This document shows positions 8,022-15,982 of a stretch of 64,000 nt of DNA, piece after piece. The notes under the pieces are model-generated. The model was given only the letters and a program-made list of their open reading frames with translations. It did not search any database and was not told the origin of the DNA. The stretch is from Vibrio mediterranei (GTDB taxonomy: Bacteria > Pseudomonadota > Gammaproteobacteria > Enterobacterales > Vibrionaceae): NCBI RefSeq assembly GCF_900088415.1, contig NZ_FLLQ01000009.1:124001-188000 (forward strand). The letters run 5' to 3'. Position 1 is the first letter of the stretch; the number at the start of each line of letters is the position of its first letter. The translations under genes were made by a program, and so were the position numbers.

Positions 8022-9281
8022 ATGTCCGATGACCAACAAATCGACGAATTTCGCCAACAAGCGCTTGATTATCATGCCAACCCCGTCCCTGGAAAAATTG
8101 AAATTGCTCTGACTAAGTCTGCTGACTCAGCGGCTGACCTCGCCCTTGCATACAGCCCTGGTGTGGCTGAGCCAGTGCGTGAAATCGCACAAAACTCTGA
8201 AAATGTTTATAAGTACACAGCCAAAGGCAACATGGTTGCGGTCATCTCTAACGGTACTGCGATTTTGGGGCTAGGTAACTTAGGCCCACTGGCGTCGAAA
8301 CCTGTTATGGAAGGTAAAGCGCTACTGTTCAAGCGTTTTGCTGGTCTAGACTCTATTGATATCGAAGTGAAACATCGCACGATTGATGAGTTTGTTGATA
8401 CGGTAGCAAACATCTCTGATACCTTCGGTGGTATCAACCTAGAAGATATTAAAGCCCCAGACTGTTTTGAGATTGAACGTCGTCTGATTGAACGCTGTGA
8501 TGTGCCGGTGTTTCACGATGACCAGCACGGCACTGCGATTGTAACGGCAGCAGGTATGCTGAACGCGATTGAACTGCAAGGTAAAGATCTGAAAGAAGCG
8601 CGCATTGTATGTCTTGGTGCTGGTGCCGCAGCTATCGCGTGTATGGAGTTATTGATTAAATGTGGCGCGATGCGTGAGAAGATCTACATGCTTGACCGTA
8701 AAGGTGTGATTCATACTCGCCGCGACGATTTGAACGAGTATAAAGAGTTATTTGCTAACAACACCGATATGCGTACCTTGGAAGACGTCATTGAAGGTGC
8801 GGATCTGTTCCTAGGTGTATCGGGCCCTGACTTACTTGAACCAGAAGCTTTGAAACTGATGGCGGATAAGCCAATTGTGTTTGCCTGCTCAAACCCAGAT
8901 CCAGAAATCAAACCTGAGCTTGCTCATGACGTACGTGATGACCTGATTATGGGCACAGGGCGTTCTGACTACCCTAACCAAGTAAACAATGTTCTGTGTT
9001 TCCCATTTATCTTCCGCGGTGCGCTTGATGTACGTGCAAGTGAAATTAATGACGAAATGAAGCTAGCTGCGGTTGAGGCGATTCGTGAGCTTGCCAAAGA
9101 AGAAGTACCACAAGAGGTGCTTAAAGCGGCTGGTGTAGAGTCACTTACTTTTGGCAAGGAGTACATCATTCCAAAACCAATGGATCCACGTTTGCTGCCA
9201 CGTGTAGCCAAAGCGGTTGCTCAAGCTGCAGTCGATTCCGGTGTTGCGCGAATTGAGATGCCAGAAAATTATATGGCTTAA
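8022..9281 (+). CDS. Malic enzyme, short form (malate dehydrogenase, oxaloacetate-decarboxylating)
   Basis: It oxidatively decarboxylates malate to pyruvate with reduction of NAD(P), linking the TCA cycle to pyruvate. The 419-residue protein has the malic-enzyme N-terminal domain (LALAYSPGVAEPVREI near residue 39; the lysine-containing segment near 95; FHDDQHGTAIV near 163) and a Rossmann NAD-binding domain (IVCLGAGAAAIACMELL near 192). It lacks the C-terminal phosphotransacetylase-like domain of the 759-residue E. coli MaeB. The catalytic domain resembles MaeB, but cofactor preference cannot be read with confidence, so I give no symbol. It is monocistronic and converges on metJ. Confidence 0.94.
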   Translation: MSDDQQIDEFRQQALDYHANPVPGKIEIALTKSADSAADLALAYSPGVAEPVREIAQNSENVYKYTAKGNMVAVISNGTAILGLGNLGPLASKPVMEGKALLFKRFAGLDSIDIEVKHRTIDEFVDTVANISDTFGGINLEDIKAPDCFEIERRLIERCDVPVFHDDQHGTAIVTAAGMLNAIELQGKDLKEARIVCLGAGAAAIACMELLIKCGAMREKIYMLDRKGVIHTRRDDLNEYKELFANNTDMRTLEDVIEGADLFLGVSGPDLLEPEALKLMADKPIVFACSNPDPEIKPELAHDVRDDLIMGTGRSDYPNQVNNVLCFPFIFRGALDVRASEINDEMKLAAVEAIRELAKEEVPQEVLKAAGVESLTFGKEYIIPKPMDPRLLPRVAKAVAQAAVDSGVARIEMPENYMA

Positions 9282-9302
9282 TTTCTCATACATGAGCAAA
9301 AA

Positions 9303-9332
9303 AAAAAGACGGCATTTATGCCGTCTTTTTTC
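9303..9332. terminator. Bidirectional terminator between malic enzyme and metJ
   Basis: AAGACGGCA-TTTA-TGCCGTCTT flanked by an A run on the left and a T run on the right. It can terminate both convergent genes. Confidence 0.92.
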
Positions 9333-9346
9333 ATTCTTGTCAGAAT

Positions 9347-9667
9347 TTACTCTTCATCGAACGCTTCAAACTCAATTCCCATTGCTGTCATCAGCTCTTT
9401 AGCTTCTGTCGGGATGTCGTCTGGACGGTCTTTTCTCAAGTCTTCGTCGGTTGGAAGCGGTTGACCAGTGTAGGCGTGTAGGAAGGCTTCGCACAATAGT
9501 TCACTATTGGTTGCGTGGCGTAAGTTATTGATTTGGCGACGAGTACGTTCATCAGTCAATACCTTTAGCACCTTCAACGGAATAGACACCGTGATCTTTT
9601 TTACTTGTTCGCTTTTTTTACCGTGCTCCGCGTATGGGCTAATGTATTCGCCGTTCCAATCTGCCAT
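9347..9667 (-). CDS. metJ: Methionine repressor MetJ
   Basis: MetJ is the ribbon-helix-helix repressor that binds tandem 8 bp met boxes when loaded with S-adenosylmethionine. The 106 residues show the DNA-binding beta strand KKITVSIPLKVLKVLTDE (about 22-39) and the helix RTRRQINNLRHATNSELLCE that follows, nearly as in E. coli (105 residues). It is divergent from metB, and four met boxes lie between them, so it is probably autoregulated. Confidence 0.98.
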   Translation of the reverse strand: MADWNGEYISPYAEHGKKSEQVKKITVSIPLKVLKVLTDERTRRQINNLRHATNSELLCEAFLHAYTGQPLPTDEDLRKDRPDDIPTEAKELMTAMGIEFEAFDEE

Positions 9668-9746
9668 TGCACACCTTCGCTCTGTTAATCATAAGTAGTA
9701 GTAATAAGAATGCTGCAATTTTAGCGGGATTTACTGCCATAAGCAA

Positions 9747-9778
9747 AGACATATAGACGTCTAGAAGTGTTGACGTCT
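9747..9778. promoter_or_regulatory. MetJ operator: four tandem met boxes (metJ-metB)
   Basis: Four abutting 8-mers read AGACATAT, AGACGTCT, AGAAGTGT, TGACGTCT, against the consensus AGACGTCT. The second is perfect and the fourth has one mismatch. It lies 80 bp from metJ and 149 bp from metB and can repress both. Confidence 0.93.
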
Positions 9779-9926
9779 CACAAAATGGAAAGTAAAGTGG
9801 ACATTCATTTTAACGCAATGTTAATTTTTTAATGTTTGCCACTTTTGTTGGTTCCATATTCACTGACAAAAGTAGACACTGAATAACAGCCCATCAGCCC
9901 AATGCGATTTGATAAAGGAAGTTTCT

Positions 9927-11096
9927 ATGAGCAATCGGAAGCCAGCGACAATAGCCGTACGTACTGGTATCGAATCAGATACCCAGCACCATGCTGTGGT
10001 ACCGCCAATTTACCTTTCTACTAACTATGGCTTCCCTGCGTTTGGAGAAGTGCCTACTTACGACTATACCCGCTCTGGAAACCCAAACCGTGGTTTGCTG
10101 GAGCAAGCATTGTATGAACTCGAATCTGGTAAAGGAGCTGTTGTCACTAACTGTGGTACGTCTGCGCTAAACCTGTGGGCGTCGGCTTTTTTAGGGCCTG
10201 AAGACACTATCGTGGCTCCGCATGACTGCTATGGCGGTAGTTACCGACTATTCAATACTCGTGCGCAAAAGGGCGATTTTAAAGTTCAGTTTGTCGACCA
10301 AAGCGACGAGGCGGCGTTAGATGCAGCACTTGAAGCGAAACCAAAACTCATTTTACTTGAGACGCCGTCCAACCCGTTGGTTCGTGTCGTCGATATCGCT
10401 GCTGTTTGCGAGAAAGCCAAACAAGTCGGCGCGCTAGTGGCGGTTGATAATACCTTTCTGACACCTGTGTACCAAAAGCCTTTAGAGCTTGGCGCTGACT
10501 TTGTCATCCATTCAACCACCAAATACATCAATGGTCACTCTGATGTGATCGGTGGCGTTGTGATCACCAAAACAGAAGAGCACGCGGAAGAGCTTGCGTG
10601 GTGGGGCAACTGTATTGGTGCAACGGGGACTCCGTTTGATAGTTATATGACACTACGTGGTATTCGTACGTTAGGTGCTCGCATGCGTGTGCATGAAGAG
10701 AGCTCTCAACATATTCTCGAGTTCTTAAAACAGCAGTCACTGGTTAAAGTGATTTATCACCCAAGCTTGCCTGAACATCCTGGACATGAGATTGCCAAGA
10801 AACAGCAGTCAGGTTTTGGCTCTATGTTGAGCTTTGAGTTTGCAGGAAGCTTTGAACAGTTGAAGTACTTTGTGGGTGAACTCAAGTTGTTCTCACTGGC
10901 TGAATCACTAGGTGGTGTCGAGAGTTTGATTTGTCACCCCGCTTCTATGACACACCGAGCTATGGGAGAAGCAGCCTTAGAAGAGGCGGGCGTTTCTCAG
11001 CAACTACTGCGTCTGTCTGTCGGGCTGGAAGATGCCTCCGATCTGATTGACGATTTACAGCAAGCATTTGATAAAGCGAAAACGTTCCAAGGATAA
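9927..11096 (+). CDS. metB: Cystathionine gamma-synthase
   Basis: MetB condenses O-succinylhomoserine with cysteine to cystathionine, with pyridoxal phosphate. From the ATG at 9927, preceded by AAGGAAG, it is 389 residues and begins MSNRKPATIAVRTGIESDTQ. The Cys/Met-metabolism fold is clear: YDYTRSGNPNR near residue 50 for phosphate binding, the PLP lysine in HSTTKYINGHSD near 198, and the SLGGVESL motif near 332. An upstream in-frame TTG lacks a ribosome site. It is followed after 8 bp by metL, forming a metBL operon. Confidence 0.97.
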   Translation: MSNRKPATIAVRTGIESDTQHHAVVPPIYLSTNYGFPAFGEVPTYDYTRSGNPNRGLLEQALYELESGKGAVVTNCGTSALNLWASAFLGPEDTIVAPHDCYGGSYRLFNTRAQKGDFKVQFVDQSDEAALDAALEAKPKLILLETPSNPLVRVVDIAAVCEKAKQVGALVAVDNTFLTPVYQKPLELGADFVIHSTTKYINGHSDVIGGVVITKTEEHAEELAWWGNCIGATGTPFDSYMTLRGIRTLGARMRVHEESSQHILEFLKQQSLVKVIYHPSLPEHPGHEIAKKQQSGFGSMLSFEFAGSFEQLKYFVGELKLFSLAESLGGVESLICHPASMTHRAMGEAALEEAGVSQQLLRLSVGLEDASDLIDDLQQAFDKAKTFQG

Positions 11097-11104
11097 GTTG
11101 AGTT

Positions 11105-13531
11105 ATGAGTACCACACCCGCTCCGGCGAAGAAGCAACTACATAAATTTGGCGGCAGTAGCTTGGCGGATCCTGAGTGTTATCGTCGTGTCGTTTCCATT
11201 CTTAAAGATTACTCACACAATGAAGATCTAATTGTGGTGTCTGCTGCAGGCAAAACCACAAACCGTTTAATTGAGTTTCTCGATGCACTCAATAAAGATG
11301 GTCGTATTGCTCACGAACACCTTCAGTCTTTAAGGCAGTTCCAAATCGAGCTCATTGATGAACTGTTGCAAGGTGATGAAGCTGAACAGCTTAAATCGCA
11401 GCTTAGTGATGAGTTCAGTACTTTAGGTGAACTGAGCTATCCCTTGAGTGAGGCGCAGCGTGCGGCCGTGCTTGGTCACGGTGAAGTATGGTCCTCTAGA
11501 TTACTGGCTGCGCTTTTACGTCAATCTGATTTGCCTGCGGTGGCGCAAGACGCTCGCGCTTTCTTACGAGCAGAATTTGGCACACAGCCGGAAGTCGATC
11601 GTGCGAAGTCTTATGCTTTGATTAAAGATGTGTTGGCTCAGCATGCTCATCATCGTATTGTGATTACCGGTTTTATGGCGCAAAGCGATGAAGGTGAGAC
11701 GGTTTTGTTAGGGCGAAATGGTTCTGACTATTCGGCGACTGTGATTGGAGCACTTGCCGAAGTCTCTTGCGTGACAATTTGGAGTGATGTTGCAGGGGTT
11801 TATAGTGCTGACCCTCGTGTGGTGAGCGATGCCTGTCTTCTACCATTATTAAGGCTGGATGAAGCTAGTGAGTTGGCTCGCTTGGCCGCCCCTGTGCTAC
11901 ATAGCCGTACGCTTCAACCTGTGGCGCAAAGTGTTATGGATTTGAACTTACGTTGCAGTTATCAACCTGAGTCAGGCTCTACGCGTATAGAACGAGTGCT
12001 GGCGTCTGGGCGCGGTGCTAAGATCATTACCTCGTTAGATGAAGTACTGTTGATTGACCTCGCATTCGCCAGTGGTCATGATTTTGCTCGCGCGCAAAAC
12101 GAAGTGCTGAATGGTTTGAAGCGAGCGCAGCTTGAGCCGCTAGCGTATGAAGCACAGTCTGACCAAGCACGTTTGCGCCTTGCTTATACGGCAGAAATTG
12201 CATCCGGGGCACTCAATGAGTTGCAAGACCTAGCCATTGAAGCGGAGATTAAGCTAAGAGAAGGGTATTCCATGTTGGCCGCTGTAGGGGCTGGTGTGAC
12301 TAAGAATGCCAACCACTGTTTCGGTTTTTATCAGCAGCTTAAACATGCGCCAGTAGAGTTTTTCTCGGAAGCAGAATCTAAGTTAAGTCTTGCTGCTGTG
12401 TTGAGAAAGTCTGACATTCAACCTCTACTTAAGTCCGTGCACACCCAGCTGTTCCAAGCTCAAAAACGTGTTGCTGTCGCCTTATGTGGCAAGGGTAATA
12501 TTGGCTCTAGTTGGCTGGCGCTGTTTAAAGAGCAGAAAAGCGAGCTAGAAAAGCGCCGTGGAATGAGTTTCAACTTAGTTGCCGTGGTGGATAGCCAAAC
12601 GTATTGGCTTGATGATCAAGGCATTAATGAACAAACCGTGCTGGAGCGCTACGAGGATGAAGCTGTGGCGTACCAAGGCGATGTTTGGTTACAGCAGCTT
12701 GCTAATCTTCAAGGTTACGATGAAGTTGTTGTTCTTGATGTGACGGCGAGTCCTGCACTAGCAGAGCAGTATCAGAGCATTGCGGAAAATGGTATGCATC
12801 TAATCTCTGCCAACAAAGTAGCGGGTTCTGCACCAAGTGTTAGTTATCACGCAGTGCAAGATGCATTCTCGAAAACGGGTCGTCACTGGCTGTATAACGC
12901 GACGGTAGGCGCAGGGTTACCAATTAACCATACAGTACGCGATTTGCGTGAAAGCGGTGACGATATTGTGGCGTTGTCCGGTATTTTTTCTGGGACGTTA
13001 TCTTGGTTGTTCCAACAATTTGATGGCAGCGTGCCTTTCAGTGAGCTGGTGGATTTGGCTTGGCAACAAGGTTTGACCGAACCGGACCCTCGCGCTGATC
13101 TGGATGGCTCAGATGTGATGCGTAAGTTGGTTATTCTTGCTCGTGAATCTGGTTTAGATATCGAGCCTGATGCAGTAGCGGTGGAGTCACTGGTTCCGGA
13201 AGAGCTTAAGGAGTTGTCTCTGGATGGCTTTTTTGAAAAGGCAGAGCTACTGAGTGAAATCCTACAAGAGCGTCTAGAGAAGGCGCAGCGTGAAGACAAA
13301 GTGCTGCGTTATGTGGCGCGTCTTGATCGCCAAGGTAAAGCTCGTGTCGGTATTGAAGCTTTGTCTAAAGAGCATGCACTTGCCAATCTGCTGCCGTGTG
13401 ACAATATCTTTGCTATCGAAAGTAAGTGGTATAAAGATAACCCCTTAGTAATTCGTGGCCCGGGAGCGGGACGTGAAGTAACTGCCGGTGCGATTCAGTC
13501 AGATTTAAACCTAATGTCGAGTTTCTTCTAA
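11105..13531 (+). CDS. metL: Bifunctional aspartate kinase / homoserine dehydrogenase II
   Basis: MetL carries out the first and third steps from aspartate to homoserine for the methionine branch. The 808-residue protein starts with the kinase signature KFGGSSLADPE (about 12-22), continues with GRNGSDYSATV near 200, an ACT-like middle, and a homoserine dehydrogenase half from about 455 (GKGNIGSSW nucleotide-binding turn, SANKVAGS, GAGLPI). Its size and coupling to metB mark it as MetL and not ThrA. Transcription is controlled from the metJ-metB operator. Confidence 0.96.
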   Translation: MSTTPAPAKKQLHKFGGSSLADPECYRRVVSILKDYSHNEDLIVVSAAGKTTNRLIEFLDALNKDGRIAHEHLQSLRQFQIELIDELLQGDEAEQLKSQLSDEFSTLGELSYPLSEAQRAAVLGHGEVWSSRLLAALLRQSDLPAVAQDARAFLRAEFGTQPEVDRAKSYALIKDVLAQHAHHRIVITGFMAQSDEGETVLLGRNGSDYSATVIGALAEVSCVTIWSDVAGVYSADPRVVSDACLLPLLRLDEASELARLAAPVLHSRTLQPVAQSVMDLNLRCSYQPESGSTRIERVLASGRGAKIITSLDEVLLIDLAFASGHDFARAQNEVLNGLKRAQLEPLAYEAQSDQARLRLAYTAEIASGALNELQDLAIEAEIKLREGYSMLAAVGAGVTKNANHCFGFYQQLKHAPVEFFSEAESKLSLAAVLRKSDIQPLLKSVHTQLFQAQKRVAVALCGKGNIGSSWLALFKEQKSELEKRRGMSFNLVAVVDSQTYWLDDQGINEQTVLERYEDEAVAYQGDVWLQQLANLQGYDEVVVLDVTASPALAEQYQSIAENGMHLISANKVAGSAPSVSYHAVQDAFSKTGRHWLYNATVGAGLPINHTVRDLRESGDDIVALSGIFSGTLSWLFQQFDGSVPFSELVDLAWQQGLTEPDPRADLDGSDVMRKLVILARESGLDIEPDAVAVESLVPEELKELSLDGFFEKAELLSEILQERLEKAQREDKVLRYVARLDRQGKARVGIEALSKEHALANLLPCDNIFAIESKWYKDNPLVIRGPGAGREVTAGAIQSDLNLMSSFF

Positions 13532-13595
13532 CGCACAACAAATTGTTGGTTTTGAGTTCGTTTTATCTCTATCTCTAGGTTAGCGGTACTGAACT

Positions 13596-13642
13596 GACCC
13601 CTAATAATTGGACACCAATTATTAGGGGTCTTTTTATTTTTT
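13596..13642 (+). terminator. Very strong terminator-like hairpin after metL
   Basis: GACCCCTAATAATTGG, loop ACA, CCAATTATTAGGGGTC, followed by TTTTTATTTTTT: a perfect 16 bp stem. It terminates metBL, but the stem is much longer than usual. The left arm with its flank, TGAACTGACCCCTAATAATT, resembles an IS3-family terminal repeat in layout. Confidence 0.85.
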
Positions 13643-13939
13643 GCTTTTTCTTTATGTTCCTTTTTGCCCCAGCATACGTCATCTTCACGAAAGTGAAGAT
13701 CTTCTGAAGCGCATGGCTCTGTTTTAGTGGTTTGAGAACTGTAAGGTTTACCCGGCTATTTAGGCGAGTATTGCGTTCACGGTAAGGTAGCCAGTCGCGG
13801 TGGGAGATCTCCTTTTTCAAGGAGGTGAAGATGGTTGTGTAGTTAAGGGGCGTGACTCTGCTTTAGTTTCCTTAACTAAGCACATGAAAAAAATTCATAA
13901 TGACTCTATTGACTTTAAATGCCATTCATTTCATTCTGT

Positions 13940-13971
13940 AGACATATAGACGTCTAAACGTCAAAACATAA
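13940..13971. promoter_or_regulatory. MetJ operator: four tandem met boxes (metF)
   Basis: Abutting 8-mers AGACATAT, AGACGTCT, AAACGTCA, AAACATAA. The first 16 bases are identical to the first two boxes of the metJ-metB operator at 9747-9762. It lies 74 bp upstream of the metF start. Confidence 0.9.
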
Positions 13972-14045
13972 AATTTAGCTATAGACAGACAGGTTTTATC
14001 TAAGGTTGGATGGGATAACTAACCTTGGTATTTAGGGAGAGAACC

Positions 14046-14936
14046 ATGGGATACACACACGCTGGACACATCGATGCTTTGAACCAGAATATTGCTGAGC
14101 TTTCTGACAATATCAACGTTTCATTTGAGTTCTTTCCACCGAGCACGCCAACAATGGAAGAAACCCTTTGGAAATCTGTTCACCGTCTAAAAACGCTGCA
14201 ACCTAAGTTTGTTTCTGTGACCTATGGAGCGAACTCTGGCGAGCGCGATCGTACTCACTCAATTATCAAAGAAATTAAATCAGAGACTGGACTTGTCGCG
14301 GCGCCGCACCTGACCTGTATTGATGCGTCTCGTGATGAGCTTATTGATATTGCTGAGGATTATTGGAGCAACGGTATCAAGAACATCGTTGCGCTACGTG
14401 GTGATATCCCAGCGGGTGGTGGCCAACCGGATATGTATGCCTCTGATCTGGTCGAATTGCTAAAGTCGCGTCATGATTTCGATATTTCGGTAGCGGCTTT
14501 CCCAGAAGTGCATCCGGAAGCGAAGAGTGCTCAAGCGGATCTACTAAACCTAAAGCGCAAAGTGGATGCAGGTGCAAACCGAGCGATTACTCAGTTCTTC
14601 TTTGATGTAGAAAGTTACCTGCGTTTCCGCGACCGTTGTGTGGCCGCTGGTATCGACGTGGAAATTGTTCCGGGTATCCTACCTGTTTCAAACTTTAAAC
14701 AGGCGTCACGCTTTGCTGGCATGAACAAGGTAAAAGTACCAGGTTGGATGCAGAAGCAGTTTGAAGGTTTAGATGACGACCCAGTGACTCGTCAGTTAGT
14801 CGGTGCGAGTCAAGCGATTGATATGGTTCGCGTATTGAGTCGTGAAGGAGTAAAGGACTTCCATTTCTACACACTAAATCGTGCTGAAATGACTTACGCA
14901 TTGTGCCATACATTAGGTGTACGTCCACAGGTATAG
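14046..14936 (+). CDS. metF: 5,10-methylenetetrahydrofolate reductase
   Basis: MetF reduces methylene-THF to methyl-THF, the methyl donor for methionine synthesis, using FAD. From the ATG at 14046, preceded by AGGGAG, it has 296 residues, exactly the E. coli length, and begins MGYTHAGHIDALNQNIAELS. The TIM-barrel motifs are present: VSFEFFPPST near residue 25, the catalytic-site ALRGD near 115, and TQFFFD near 180. It is monocistronic with its own met boxes and terminator. Confidence 0.97.
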   Translation: MGYTHAGHIDALNQNIAELSDNINVSFEFFPPSTPTMEETLWKSVHRLKTLQPKFVSVTYGANSGERDRTHSIIKEIKSETGLVAAPHLTCIDASRDELIDIAEDYWSNGIKNIVALRGDIPAGGGQPDMYASDLVELLKSRHDFDISVAAFPEVHPEAKSAQADLLNLKRKVDAGANRAITQFFFDVESYLRFRDRCVAAGIDVEIVPGILPVSNFKQASRFAGMNKVKVPGWMQKQFEGLDDDPVTRQLVGASQAIDMVRVLSREGVKDFHFYTLNRAEMTYALCHTLGVRPQV

Positions 14937-14966
14937 TGATTTCTTAAGACTCCCTCTATTCCAACA

Positions 14967-15007
14967 AAAAAGCGTCAGGTGTATTACGATACACCTGACG
15001 CTTTTTT
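14967..15007. terminator. Bidirectional terminator between metF and aphA
   Basis: AAAAGCGTCAGGTGTA-TTACGA-TACACCTGACGCTTTT, a perfect 16 bp stem with A and T runs on its two sides. It serves metF on plus and aphA on minus. Confidence 0.93.
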
Positions 15008-15057
15008 GAACTCAAGAACCAAACTAGGTCGCTAACGACCCTAGCTTGTCTACTTGT

Positions 15058-15597
15058 TTACGCTAACGCTTCTAATTCAGACAGCGCTTCTTCTGCCCAT
15101 TCTAACCAAGCTTGACGAGCAAGTAGGTTACGGCGCAGTGTTAGACGCTCAAGGCGAGCGTGTTTGTCTAATGTGTTTGGTGTTGCGTAGTAGGCCGCTT
15201 CAATTTCACGGTAGTGCGCAACAAGCTTTTTCGACTCTTCGATCAACTCTTCAAGTTGAATGCGGAATGCAGCTGATGGTTGTACCGCACAGGCCGCTAG
15301 CTTCGCTGAGAATTCATCACGTACGGTAGGGTGTACCGTTGGTTGTTCAAACCATTCGCCTAACGCGCTACGGCCTGAGTCAGTGATTGAGTAAACTTTA
15401 CGATCTGGTTTACCTTCTTGGGGTTCAAGTTTGCAAGTAACCAGTTCTTTGTCGGCCATTTTGTTTAGCTCACGATAAACTTGCTGGTGGCTTGCTTTCC
15501 AGAAGTAACCGATGCTCGCAGAAAATTCCTTAGTGATGTCATAGCCCGTCGCATCGCGAGTGCTAAGAACAGTAAGGATTACGTGTGGTAGTGACAT
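15058..15597 (-). CDS. aphA: PadR-family quorum-sensing regulator AphA
   Basis: AphA is the low-cell-density master regulator of vibrios; with AphB it activates tcpPH in V. cholerae and it opposes HapR/LuxR. The 179-residue protein has an N-terminal winged helix of PadR type (MSLPHVILTVLSTRDATGYD onward; SHQQVYRELNKM recognition region near 38-49) and a C-terminal coiled-coil dimerisation arm (about 110-179). The N-terminal half matches V. cholerae AphA closely as I remember it. It has a long, structured leader with a likely Qrr site, consistent with sRNA activation. Confidence 0.97.
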   Translation of the reverse strand: MSLPHVILTVLSTRDATGYDITKEFSASIGYFWKASHQQVYRELNKMADKELVTCKLEPQEGKPDRKVYSITDSGRSALGEWFEQPTVHPTVRDEFSAKLAACAVQPSAAFRIQLEELIEESKKLVAHYREIEAAYYATPNTLDKHARLERLTLRRNLLARQAWLEWAEEALSELEALA

Positions 15598-15749
15598 GTC
15601 TTAAGTCCAAATGGTCAATAACGTAATAATAATTATGTTGCTCCACTTCGCAGATATACGACTGCGAAAACGCCTTGGAATTCAAAAATGATTCCAGGAA
15701 ACTCGCGCAAAAGAGCAATGCCAATCTTGTTGGCACGTGTAACCTTGTT

Positions 15750-15768
15750 TTAAGCCTTTGTCACCTAG
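15750..15768 (-). promoter_or_regulatory. Candidate Qrr small-RNA pairing site in the aphA leader
   Basis: The aphA mRNA strand reads CTAGGTGAC-AAA-GGCTTAA. Vibrio Qrr RNAs, as I remember them, contain TTAAGCC...GTCACCTAG in and after stem-loop 1, so the two blocks (9 and 7 bases) are complementary in the right order. Qrr2-4 activate aphA translation by pairing with the leader in V. harveyi. The site is about 155-170 nt upstream of the AUG. Confidence 0.75.
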
Positions 15769-15771
15769 GAA

Positions 15772-15789
15772 GTCACGTGATCACGTGAC
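15772..15789. promoter_or_regulatory. 18 bp perfect palindrome in the aphA upstream region
   Basis: GTCACGTGATCACGTGAC is perfectly self-complementary and is two overlapping TCACGTGA motifs. It abuts the Qrr site. It could be a protein operator or an RNA fold next to the sRNA site; the binding factor is unknown to me. Confidence 0.6.
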
Positions 15790-15924
15790 CCGTACTGTCG
15801 ATATAATAGTATTTTTGTTTTATCGAACAGTGGTAAGTAAGTATATCGAATTCTATAAGCAAGAAGTGGAATAGAACGTGATACCACTTCAAAAAACTAA
15901 CAAAACTCTCAATAAGTATGCCAC

Positions 15925-15965
15925 TAAAAATAAAAGGCCGCAATGTGCGACCTTTTGTCTTTTTT
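15925..15965 (-). terminator. Terminator of ppc
   Basis: On the minus strand AAAAGGTCGCA-CAT-TGCGGCCTTTT with one G-U pair, followed by TATTTTTAG. T runs on both sides could let it work in both directions. Confidence 0.85.
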
Positions 15966-15982
15966 GTAAAACAATATATCGT

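Larger units (their letters stand above)
13532..14045. other. 514 bp intergenic region with a cluster of perfect inverted repeats
   Basis: No convincing gene lies here. Perfect hairpins sit at 13596-13630 (16 bp stem), 13681-13700 (ATCTTCAC-GAAA-GTGAAGAT), 13809-13824 (CTCCTT-TTTC-AAGGAG) and 13840-13878 (TAGTTAAGG...CCTTAACTA). The minus strand is open for 81 codons over 13575-13820, with a lysine-rich translation; I do not recognise it as a protein. The metF operator and promoter occupy the right end. Confidence 0.8.
15598..15982. other. 385 bp region: aphA promoter and long leader, ppc terminator
   Basis: No gene is present. Reading toward aphA on the minus strand, it holds the ppc terminator, an A/T-rich stretch likely to carry the promoter, an 18 bp perfect palindrome (15772-15789), the Qrr-complementary segment (15750-15768), a small hairpin (TGCCAA...TTGGCA at 15719-15735), and an A/T-rich run before the start codon. 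Confidence 0.75.

Noticed and set aside
13596..13630. IS3-family terminal repeat
   Set aside because: Only a loose resemblance in layout. No transposase or second end was found, so it is called a terminator and the idea is kept as a finding only.
13575..13820. 81-codon frame on minus between metL and metF as a gene
   Set aside because: It runs through the perfect terminator hairpin, shows no recognisable domain and no clear ribosome site.
15772..15789. CRP site in the aphA upstream palindrome
   Set aside because: GTGATCAC is present, but the TGTGA-N6-TCACA spacing is not.
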